A stretch of 64,000 nucleotides of DNA, taken from Neurospora tetraspora. Its lineage: Eukaryota > Ascomycota > Sordariomycetes > Sordariales > Sordariaceae. Below the pieces are notes generated by a model. The model was not told the DNA's origin. It did not search any database and saw only the letters and a program-made list of their open reading frames with translations. The first letter of the stretch is position 1, and every line of letters starts with the position of its first letter. A program made the translations under genes and the position numbers. Below, one piece after another: positions 46,407 to 55,477 of the stretch. Location: NCBI RefSeq assembly GCF_033439725.1, contig NW_026944389.1, forward strand, positions 2,046,001 through 2,110,000, read 5' to 3'.

Positions 46407-48847
46407 ATGGTCAGGGCAGGAAGGCAAAAGGTCAGAACGGGGTGTTATACATGCAAGTGCGTAATTCTGTTTACTCTATCTTACTTTATCCGTCCATCCC
46501 TTCCGGTCCCTTCGGTTCCCTTGAAGCGCGCCTATCATCTACCTACTTGAGTGTGTGCCACCTCGTACGATGAGGCTCGGACCGGCCCCATATCCTGTTG
46601 GCATGAAGGTCCAATGTAACACCGAAACCATACCGCCTACCTAGCACCGCAACCATCTCACCCAAAAGATACTCCGAGTCTCACCTCAGTCCATCTTCAT
46701 ATATCTACCTACTGCTCGTTATAAAAAGTCAGAGAAGGATCCATAGGCTAACATGAGCACGCTGCCATCTGCACTTGCTCCGTCACGACAGGATCCGCAA
46801 AGTAAAATGTGACGAGACCAAGCCGAGCTGCCTCCGCTGCACCAAGACGGGCCGCAGGTGTGATGGCTATCCAGCCGCTCCGTTGCATTCCCAGTCATGG
46901 CAGGAGCTCTTGGCCAAACGGCCCATCATCCCGGCCGTGACGCATCGTCACAACTCCCAGGAGGGCCGCGCCCTCGAGTTCTACCGGTGCGTGCTCGCAC
47001 CCACCTTCTCCGGCTCGCTAGACGACGACTTCTGGACCCACGTGGTGAGCCGGGCCAGCTACCAGAACCCCGTCGTCCGCCATGCCGTCGTCGCCATCAG
47101 CTCCATCTGCGAGCTCATCAGCGACCCCAGCGTCAAGGGGCAAGCCCTCGTCAAGTTCCCAAAGGGTCGGTATGCCATCGGGCACTATAACCGCGCCCTC
47201 CAGGACATATCCAAGACCGACGATGAGGCCATGGTCATCTTTGTTTGTATCCTGTTCGTCTGTATAGAAATCCTCCAGGGCAACCGAGAGGCGGCCATCT
47301 CTCACTGCCATCATGGCGTCCAAATCCTGAATCAGCTCAACGGGGGCAAGAGCAAACTAAACTCATCAAGTTCCATCCTGTCCCGGGACCAGCTTCTAAA
47401 CCCCTTTGCCCGTCTGAGCATCTTCCCCTTCTTCTACGGCAGCACAGTCGACGTCTTCCCCAGGCTCCTCCGGCACGGGTCCGAAGCACCGGAGTCAGAC
47501 GGTGGTACCTACGGCGCAGGAACCGCCGCCGCTCTCGCATCCGACAGCGCCCTAACCGTGCTCGACGAGCTCCGGTCCGGTCTCGACCTCCTCGTCGCGC
47601 GCGCCATGCGCTTCCTCCGCTCCGCCGACCTCTACCGGATCGGGCCCTCGCGGCACGAGCCCGTCCCCTCCCAGATCCTGACCGAGCAGGCCAACCTGAC
47701 CAAGTCCATCGACGACTGGCTGGTCCGCTTCACCATCTTCAGCGCCGTACACTCGCCCACCGAGGACGCGGCCGGCTTGTTCTACCAGATGCGCATGAAG
47801 AGCTACATCACCAAGATCTGGATCGCCACGGCGCTGGACCGCACCGAGATGGTGTACGACCGGTTCGTGCCCCTGTTCCGCGAGATCGTCGACATGGCCG
47901 GCCGCTATCTGGCCGCCGAGAAGAGCCGACCGCGAGGACCGTCGCCACCTCGACAGGCGACTGAAGAGGATGCTGGTGGTGGTGGTGGTGGTGGTCCCGC
48001 ATCCCCACCCAACAACAGCAACACCAACAACACCAACAAACCCCGTTTCGTCTACGAAATGGCTTACCTCCCCATGCTCTACTTCGTCGTCATGCGCTGC
48101 CGCCACCTCGAGACCCGCGTGACCGCTTTGGAGCACATGACCACCTTATCCGCTCTCCACCAGGGGCTCTGGGACTCAACACTAACCTTCTGCATCGGCT
48201 GGCGACTCATCGAGATCGAGCACGGCGCCGACCGCGAGACGCTCTTGCTATCGATGGCCCAGGCAAAGGGTTTGGGGCATCAGTCCATATCCCGTCGTAC
48301 TACTACTACTACTACTCGTCTAGCACCAGATGTCAACTCGCTAGTCGGTCGGATGATGCCCGGGACGACGCCGATGCCCCCCGACAGGATGAGACTCAGG
48401 GAGTGTGTGATTACGGGCGATCATACCGTGGAGCAGGAGGAGGATAACCCGGGCACGGGCGCGGGCAAGGGCTTGAGGACGGGGTATAGGAGGGTGATTT
48501 TCCATGTGTGGAAGCCGGAGAGGGAAGGGGGGGTGGGCACGTTTGAGGAGTGGGTGCCTATTTCGGAGCCGCCGCCGATGAGGGATATGTGCTATGATTA
48601 TGAGTTTGGGGCAGCGCCGGCGGCGGCGGGGGCGGGGAATGAGCTGGTTGAGGTGAAGCTAGAGCATGGTTACAATGCTTCGAGTTTGGTTGAAGCTAAG
48701 CATAGCTTTGGTTTATCAGGGTTCGTTGAAACAAAGCCTAGTTTTGCGTCGTCAGGTTTTGTTGATTTGGGAGGGGGAGAGCATGATCTACCGACGAGAA
48801 CTATGCCCCCGGTTTATGATGGCTTCAAGTTGGAGAGTGTGGTTTAA
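46407..48847 (+). CDS. Zn2Cys6 fungal-type transcription factor
   Basis: Two exons, 46407-46456 and 46792-48847, give 701 residues. The intron (335 nt, donor GTGCGT) is long and splits the zinc cluster, but joining them yields a perfect C-x2-C-x6-C-x6-C-x2-C-x6-C motif: CYTCKIRKVKC then DETKPSCLRCTKTGRRC. The region after RALEFYRCVLAPTFSG matches the fungal-specific regulatory domain class found in Zn2Cys6 proteins. A Gly/Asn-rich insert lies near residue 415, and the C-terminus has degenerate copies of a SGFVExKxSF unit. It binds DNA in the nucleus. Targets cannot be read from the sequence. The nearest metabolic gene, the TauD-type dioxygenase, converges on it and may or may not be a target. 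Confidence 0.9.
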
Positions 48848-49308
48848 GTAAGAGGAGTAATGATGGTTACGTGTGGTGGTGTACTCAGTTGAGGGAAAAT
48901 GTTGCATTTCCTTTTCCTATGTGGGTGGGTAGGAGACAATGGGAGGTTTGGGTTGTTATCAAAAGATGAATGGGCAACCAGATTAAGGGGCGAATGGGTC
49001 GTTAATAACTTGGACAATACCCTGTACACGAATGTAGGTATTCTTCTTGGCTTAGATTTGAACCCAATAGCACGGAGTTACAGGTTTCCTTAGCACCTTG
49101 CATGGTTCGTCTGTTTGTCTCGGGCTAAGTCATTGCTGGATTCATCCAAAGAGTGTGCCATGCCGTAACTATCACGAATGGAGTCAAGTTCTTAGGTATA
49201 AAGATGTTCAATAATTTGTTCAGCTATGTAGGAAAAAATGTAAAACAAGAGCAACAAACTACGAAAGGTATCATGAAAAGCGCATCATTCATCAACTCCT
49301 CCTCCAAT
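48848..49308. other. Convergent intergenic region
   Basis: This holds the facing 3' ends of the regulator and the dioxygenase. It is AT-rich, with no feature recognised. Confidence 0.5.
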
Positions 49309-50780
49309 TCAAGCAGCAACACCAACCTCCACCGCTCCCGTCCTCAGTCCAGGAATCTTTTCCTGCTCCTTAACCTCCACAACCCCCTCCTCCTGTTCCT
49401 CATGCACCTCCTCGCTCTCCCCCTCCTCACACAACTTCTCCGGCCCCTCCGGGAACTCACTCCCAGCAATATTACACTGCCTAAACAGTCTCACCTCACT
49501 CTCCGCAAACGCTCCCACAACACTATGCAACGTGCCCCTATTATGAAAAATCACCAAATCGCCCTCCTCCCAGTCATGCGCATAAACCAAGCCCGGCGCA
49601 ATCCCCGGCCTCTGCAGTCCATAAACAATCTCCCTCACCTCCTTCAAATCCTCCACCACCGTCCCATCCCCAAGGTGCAGCCTCCTCACCGCGCTGGGAT
49701 GGACCTGCAGCGCCAACTTGCCCGTAACCGGGTTCCGCCAGCACATGGGCAAGATCTGGATTTTATCCTCTTCAATCTCCGGCAGTTCTCCGAGTGGCAT
49801 CTCCTTCCCCTCAGACACCATGCCCAGACCGGTACTGCGTGACTTGGCGCTCGACATCCAGACATACGGATGCGGCGCGTACTCGACCCTCGTCGAGCGC
49901 GCAAACGCCTTTTGGGTGTCGGACAAAATGTCGTACATTTTGTAACCCGACACGAAAGCCGTGGTGCCAAGAGGCACATCCAGCTCGTCGCCCGTGCCGT
50001 CGTCGTAGACGCACGTCTGCCTGCGACCTTTGGGGACTTTGACGGCGAGGAGCGTGGTCACCACGGGCGGGGCGCGGGCGACGCCGCCGTAGAGAGCGGC
50101 GTCGATGTGCCACCGGTAGAAACGCGTGTGGGTGAGGTCGTGGGAGGCGGGGATGGAGGTAGAGTGGAAGGTGTGGTGGTGAGGGTGGCGGAGTTGGATG
50201 TTGGTGAGCCCTTCGTAGGCGGGGACGAAGCCGTTGCCGATTACTTGGACTTGGGGCTGGTGGGGGATGGTCTTGAGGTCGGGGTGGAGGATGGATTTGC
50301 TGGCGACGGCGGCGGAGCCCGACTTGGAGTCGTTGCCGTGGCCGTAGAGGGGGGCGGCGAGAGGGTCGAAGCGTTGGGTCAACTCGTACTGGGCGCGAGG
50401 GGTGACGTGGGATTGGTTCTTGATGACGAGGACTTGGTGGGTGAAGAGGGCGGTGCGGAGGACGGCGAAGTCTTGGTCTGTTTTTTTGGGAAGGATGAGG
50501 TTAGTGCCGGAGTTGGGAAAGGGAACAACGCCAGGTGAAAGTATCTGGCTTGAAAGTTGAGTGGTGCCTTACCGAGGAGGTTACCGATTTTACGGGTATT
50601 CTCCCATGTGAATGGTAGATATCAAATCATCATAATCACGAATATCGAGTTTCACGTTGTTGCAACCTTACCAGTCAAGTTCTCAATGTCGACTCCCGTT
50701 ACTGTAGCTCCAAAGTCGAGGTTCGAGCCCTCGGGATGGGCAAGGGGGGTAATGACGGGTGTGGTAGTGTTTGAAGCCAT
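49309..50780 (-). CDS. TauD/TfdA-type 2-oxoglutarate dioxygenase, xanthine dioxygenase (XanA)-like
   Basis: Two exons, 50780-50672 and 50477-49309, give 425 residues (join NLT|DQDFAVLR in frame). The family start GATVTGVDIENLT and FTHQVLVIKNQ lead to the iron-binding HxD in FYRWHIDAALYG. The distal His lies in IFHNRGTLHSVVGAF, and the 2-oxoglutarate-binding Arg in EVRLFRQCN. The extra segments DELDVPLGTTAFVSGYKMY and ILPMCWRNPVTGKLALQVHP are, from memory, features of the fungal XanA group, which oxidises xanthine to uric acid using Fe(II) and 2-oxoglutarate. A generic taurine or sulfonate dioxygenase role is the alternative. It is probably cytosolic, since there is no signal peptide. A 425-residue length exceeds bacterial TauD (about 280), as expected for the fungal branch. 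Confidence 0.78.
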
Positions 50781-51071
50781 CCTGGATATGTGTGTCTCGA
50801 TGTAGTGTATGTTGATTCGTTCTCTTGTTACTCGCAGTTGTATCCGGTTCAGGAATTTAAAATTGAGATGTTGTGTCGTTACTTATACTTTGGGTGGAAG
50901 TCCGCCCCCCCTTATCAGTTACCTGATGTTGTGTCTCATGGTGGAGTCGGCCGAGTCCGATGACACAATGCATATGCCAAAAAGACGGGGAGACACGGGC
51001 AGATCCTCAGGAACATGCTCATCATGTTCGGGAAGATGGAAACTGCAGTCTGCAGTGTGGCTGTTTAGGTA

Positions 51072-51425
51072 CAGTAATGTCCCCTGCTTCTACAAGGAAT
51101 CCGGGCAGCCATTTTTCTTGCATTTAAGGGGGATCTTGCAATTAGGGGCGCCGGTGTACAGACCATTTGCAGTCGCTGCCCACTCTCGAGCCGCTGTGAT
51201 CGCTCACTAACTACATTAAAAGTGGAGTAAGTCGCCCAGTCCAGGGGCCAGAAATATTCTCTCCCAGCAAAAATACACCCCTGTTCTTGCAAATCCGCCT
51301 TTGAGGCCTTGCAATTTGCAGTTTGCAGTCTTAGTATGGGAAAATAATTCCGGCACGAGAATTCCTTGCATTTAACGGCGATCTTGTATTAGGGGGGGGG
51401 GTTGCAGAAGCAGGGGACATTACTG
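51072..51425. mobile_element. TA-flanked MITE, 354 bp, 24-bp inverted repeats
   Basis: The ends carry CAGTAATGTCCCCTGCTTCT followed by RCAA, inverted at 51072-51095 and 51402-51425 with one mismatch. TA flanks both sides (51070-51071 and 51426-51427). Inside, a 31-32 bp unit starting CTTGCATTTAA recurs in direct orientation at 51117-51148 and about 51365-51395. This suggests that the element arose by internal rearrangement of a larger Tc1/mariner-type transposon. It has no coding capacity. Confidence 0.85.
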
Positions 51426-51734
51426 TAGTCCAGGAGATGACGCGGCGATCACTGATAATCTGACTGATGTCTCGCTGCAACCACCGAGATAACGGACGGG
51501 GCTCCGGCAGACGGCCGTTCCTCCTTGGCGGACCTTAGCGGCCAACGCCGCCATCCGGCGAACAGCGATAAATGTTACCCACTGCAATATTTATTTGGTA
51601 CACGGGTGCGACGGCGTTTTGCTTCATGTATTTAGATGTTATCAGTTTGTAAGTTTTTGTAGCTAGTAATTGTACGAAAACGGCATTATTATCTACACTG
51701 GTCTCATTCACCTACGCATGGCCCTTGCGTTTCT

Positions 51735-51829
51735 TGGTCCCTGTGGGTCCAAATGGTTGTGACATTAGCCCCACCACACCCACCTACCTACCAATCATAA
51801 TGTTACACCATTTGAACCCGCAGAGACCA
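51735..51829. repeat. Imperfect inverted repeat with transition differences
   Basis: The arms 51735-51767 and 51798-51829 are reverse complements over about 32 bp. They differ almost only by C/T or G/A changes plus one indel. It could be a small degenerate element altered by RIP-like mutation. Confidence 0.55.
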
Positions 51830-52033
51830 AAAAGACTGCGGAACGGAGTGGATGGGGGCTGACAAATTAGGTTGAACGTCTGTTATGAGAGACTAATGTG
51901 ACGCTACGATACCGCCGAGGCCGGACGGCCGATGAATACGTGACAGGTGGTAATTACAGACAAGGTTGATGGCTGCAGATTGTAGACATTATAAGCTCAA
52001 CATTTTATCCGGGACATTAACCATTGAGAAAAA

Positions 52034-52122
52034 CCCCTTGTGGTGTAGTTGGATATCACGTTCGGCTGTAATTGTCTAGATTGTATACCGAAAGGTCACC
52101 GGCTCGATTCCGGTCGAGGGGA
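52034..52122 (+). tRNA. tRNA-Tyr (GTA) with a 15-nt intron
   Basis: A seven-base acceptor stem (CCCCTTG with CGAGGGG, one G-U) closes a D arm (GTG/CAC), an anticodon stem (TTCGG with CCGAA) and a T arm (ACCGG with CCGGT). The anticodon is read as GTA at 52068-52070, with T33 and A37. A 15-nt intron follows at 52072-52086, the usual position between bases 37 and 38. The C1-G72 pair and A73 discriminator fit eukaryotic tRNA-Tyr. A T5 and then a longer T run downstream are RNA polymerase III terminators. Oddly, the T loop reads CTCGATT, so the normally invariant T54 is C. The isotype depends on correct intron placement. Confidence 0.75.
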
Positions 52123-52485
52123 CTCATCTTTTTGCGTTTTTTTTTTTTCGTTGACATGCGATTTGCCCTTTTCTGTCAGTGCAATTGTTTCTTTCTCCTG
52201 TTTTTTTTCGCTTTCTCTTCTTTTATCGAAAACTGGCATTCATATGTTATGGTTTCCTCATTCTCCTCTAATCCTTTCGACGTTCATGTTTCATTGAACA
52301 TTTCATCACGGTTGCATCACAACACCAGGTCTTCGGTTAATTAAAAGAACATCGTCCTATAACGCAGGCATAACAGCAGACAAAGTATATCGAGGTGAGC
52401 CAAGTGCAAAGGTTTCTCATCCAATTAGAATTCATTCCTGGTATCTAAAATCCAACGATAACGGGTATCACCATCCTCTTCATAG
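52123..52485. terminator. Pol III terminator and intergenic sequence
   Basis: T runs at about 52129-52133 and 52137-52149 end the tRNA transcript. The remainder is the 3' flank of the leftward GH125 gene, with nothing else recognised. Confidence 0.55.
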
Positions 52486-54303
52486 TCAAGGTTCATAAGG
52501 TGTCACATCCTTAAAGATGAGATGCGGCTTGCGCTTTGCAATATCCAATATCGTATCCGCAAAAACTCCGTTTGCCCAAGCGAACCAGCTTCCTATGTTG
52601 TCAAAATATCATGTCAGCTTTGTTCATGCCTCATGGACATCCCTCCAAGAGCGTGAAGAGTACTCACGTGTATAAGAATGAGACCAGTTCACATCAATGC
52701 TCTCATGAATCAACCCAAGCTTGCTCGCGTTCAGAACCAGGTTCAAGCACTTCATGATCTCATCGTCATCATCTGACGTCTGCGCCTGCACCAAAAGGCT
52801 CATGGGCCATGCATTCTGCAGGCCGATATGCGGGCCTCCGATGCCCATGAACTCTCTTCCCTCCAGATAGTACGGATTGCTGTTCTTCTCCAGCAGCATC
52901 TTGCGCGTGTTCTGGTATGTCGTATCGTCCACCGAGACAAAGCCCATCAGCGGCAGCGCCAGTAAGCTGGGGTAGTTGGCATCGTCCATCATCAGGGCGC
53001 TGCCGTAGCCGTCCACTTCGTACGCAAACACCTCGCCGTACTTGCGATGGTGGACGACACCATGTTCCCAGATACCCTCCGTGATTGTCTTGCTCCATGC
53101 CTCGGCCGTCTCTGCCCTTGTGGCATCCTTCTTGTTCCCTGTCGTCCTCAACATGGCCGCAGTCCGCTTGAGCTCTGTAGCCATCTGCGCATTGGCAGGG
53201 ATGAAGAAGCCGAAGATGGTGGCATCGTCGCTGGGCCGGAACGCCGAGCGGATCAGACCCGTTCCGTTGTTCAGCGGGTTACCGATTCCGCCGAGGTTCA
53301 GCGTCTCGGTGCCCGTGTCGGTGCGGCGCTGGAATGTGTACTGGTTGCGCCGGTACGAGCCCGTCTCCGGGTCGAACGTGCTCTTGCTTTGTGCTTCGAG
53401 CACCTCAAACACCGAGTCAAGCGCCTTGTACCACCGCGTGTTGAGAAAGTCGGTGCTCTTGGTGTGGGCGTAGAAGGCGTTGGTCAGCGCGAGGAAGTGC
53501 GCGAGCGAATCTAGCTCGTACTTGCACTCGAAGACGAATGAAGGGTCAAAGGCCGGGTGAACGGTGTCGTCTTGGCCGTTCAGGCTAACGGGCAGCCCGG
53601 AATGGGGCGGCGGCTGGAAGGCGTTGCAGTAGGGCGACTCGATCACATACTCGCTCTGCGTGTTGATGGCGCCGAGGATGAGGTGGAAGATGGCCTTGTC
53701 CTTGGTGGCTAGCTTTTGGTACGGCTTCAGCTGATTGGTGCTGTCACGCAGCCACTCGGCCAGGATGTCGCCCGTGATGATGAACGACTGCGGCCCCTCC
53801 CATTTGCCTGGGTCCTCGTACGTACTGATCCATGGGTCATCGTCGATGTCAGTCACTGTCTTCTTCTTTTCCTTGCCGTCTCTGCCATTGGTGTGGAATT
53901 TAACCGTGGTGTCCGTAGTAGAAGGGAAGGTATTTTCGAAGAGACGTGCAAGATCAGGGTTCTTCATGCGGGATGTGACATCCTTGATAACCTTCTCGAT
54001 GGCGTCAGACTGAAAGGTCCGGCACCTGACGTGGGGGCGCTGGAAGGGGAGGGAGAGAGGACCTTCGCTATAGGGTCGGCTGTCCACACGAATTAGCGAC
54101 TGCGCCTGACCAAAGGAATGCTGGACTCACTGGGGATAAGTGGCATAGGATGCATAGTCTGGACAAGCAGTCTCATCGAATTTGCCCTTGATTGGCACCT
54201 GGTCCATATCCCATTTGAGCTCTGATGCCTCTACCACTGCCGGCCTCAGCAGAGGTATCGACAAAGGCAATATCAGCGACAGCCAGGACGTGGTGCGAGT
54301 CAT
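52486..54303 (-). CDS. GH125 exo-alpha-1,6-mannosidase, secreted
   Basis: Three exons: 54303-54131, 54079-52668, 52592-52486, giving 563 residues with in-frame joins (YPH|RPYSEG and YTR|SWFAWAN). A signal peptide (WLSLILPLSIPLLRPAVVEA region) precedes a full GH125 (former DUF1237) domain. Visible signatures are FIITGDILAEWLRDSTNQL, SAFRPSDDATIFGFFIPAN, DDANYPSLLALPLMG and IDVNWSHSYTR. Conserved acidic residues in the WLRDS and HESID regions are probably catalytic. GH125 enzymes invert and remove terminal alpha-1,6-linked mannose from N-glycan or cell-wall mannan. The enzyme is expected in the secretory pathway or outside the cell. The final 107-nt exon supplies the conserved C-terminal Trp-rich helix. 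Confidence 0.92.
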
Positions 54304-55477
54304 AGCACTGGCTGACGTATTCCCGGATTGTTGGTTTTATGGTTGCGATGGGAGCGGCTTTGCAGCTTGGATGGTTCAACTTGAGTGGTGGTGATATGGA
54401 AGAGGCTTTTTGGACTCGCGATCCTTCCTGCAGATGAAGCTCTAGGGTAAGAGGCTAATCATGAGCAAACCGAAACCTCGCAAAATGAAAGGATCAACAA
54501 CACAACGTTTAACCTCCACTCGATGTGTATGAGCGAGTGACGTCGGAGTAAGAACTCGAAACCGCGATGTCCACGAGACCACTAATTGCCTCCCTGCAGT
54601 TCCCTAACGTGTAAGGGCGTGTTCGAGTCGCCAGGAAGTGGTCTCGGAAAGGGTGACTTGGAAATGTGGTCTGTGCCAAGTACTTCAAGGTTTTTGGGCT
54701 AATTCCTGACCAAAGTCACTCTTTGAATGTAAGTTTCCAAGCGTTCATTGGGCTTGGAAATGTCTTGGAAGTTGAATTGCTCCACTAAGTGTGATGCGTG
54801 TAGTGTGATTGGCCCAAAAAATTCTTGGCGAGCCAAATTTCCGCGAAACTCTTCCGTCGATTTTGAGGAGGGGAACTGGTCCAAATGGGACCTGGAAATG
54901 CGCTCAGACCAGCTTTGTACCTTTCAACTTCCAAGACCATTTCCGAGAGCCACTTCCTGGCGACTCGAACACGCCCTAACGTCTTGGCTGCGGGGAAACA
55001 AAGTTCTGGTAGTTGCTGTTAGTGATATCTTTCTGTAGCGGGTTGACAGGCGCAAGTGGGACACCATGTTTAATTTCCACTAACAATGCACTAACAGCAT
55101 GAGCAAGTGTAAACATGAAGCCAAGTTATTCAGTGCGAAACATCCTGCGCACTTCTTCACATCCCATTCTTTAGCCCCATCTGTATAACAAGTGTTCCCA
55201 TTCTTAGTCCCATGTTTACAACAGTCATCCATATACTTGGAGGTACGCTTCCAGTAAGCCAAGTTCAAACCTCCGTCCTCTGCCAATGGTTCTCGGAATC
55301 GCTTCCTGTTGACTAGATCGCGTATTTCCTTTACATGATTCTTGATGCTTGATGTGCCTCGCCGCTCGTTGTCCTCTGTTCAGACATCTTTCGAATTGAA
55401 ATACAAACCCATACACCAATTTAATATATCGAGAAATAGCCAGATATCCTAGCCATGTCTCTGGATAGCCAAGTTTC
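54304..55477. other. Intergenic region with a Harbinger-type MITE
   Basis: This is the promoter side of GH125 and the 3' side of the Clr2-like gene. It contains the element at 54616-54976. No gene is supported. Confidence 0.6.
54616..54976. mobile_element. TAA-flanked MITE, 361 bp (PIF/Harbinger-like)
   Basis: The ends begin GGGCGTGTTCGAGTCGCCAG and are inverted at 54616-54652 and about 54939-54976 with few differences. TAA flanks both sides (54613-54615 and 54977-54979). A GGG..GTTCG terminus with a 3-bp TWA duplication is characteristic of PIF/Harbinger elements and Tourist-like MITEs. The inner halves also pair loosely (TTGGAAATG versus CATTTCCAA-type words). It has no coding capacity. 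Confidence 0.82.

Larger units (their letters stand above)
50781..52033. other. Intergenic region with a MITE and a hairpin
   Basis: This contains the TA-flanked element at 51072-51425 and an inverted repeat at 51735-51829. No coding region is supported. The tRNA gene begins at its right edge. Confidence 0.6.

Noticed and set aside
50560-50630. Extra small exon within the dioxygenase intron
   Set aside because: Every in-phase use introduces a stop or lacks an AG acceptor. Direct joining of the two outer exons gives the conserved NLTDQDF sequence.
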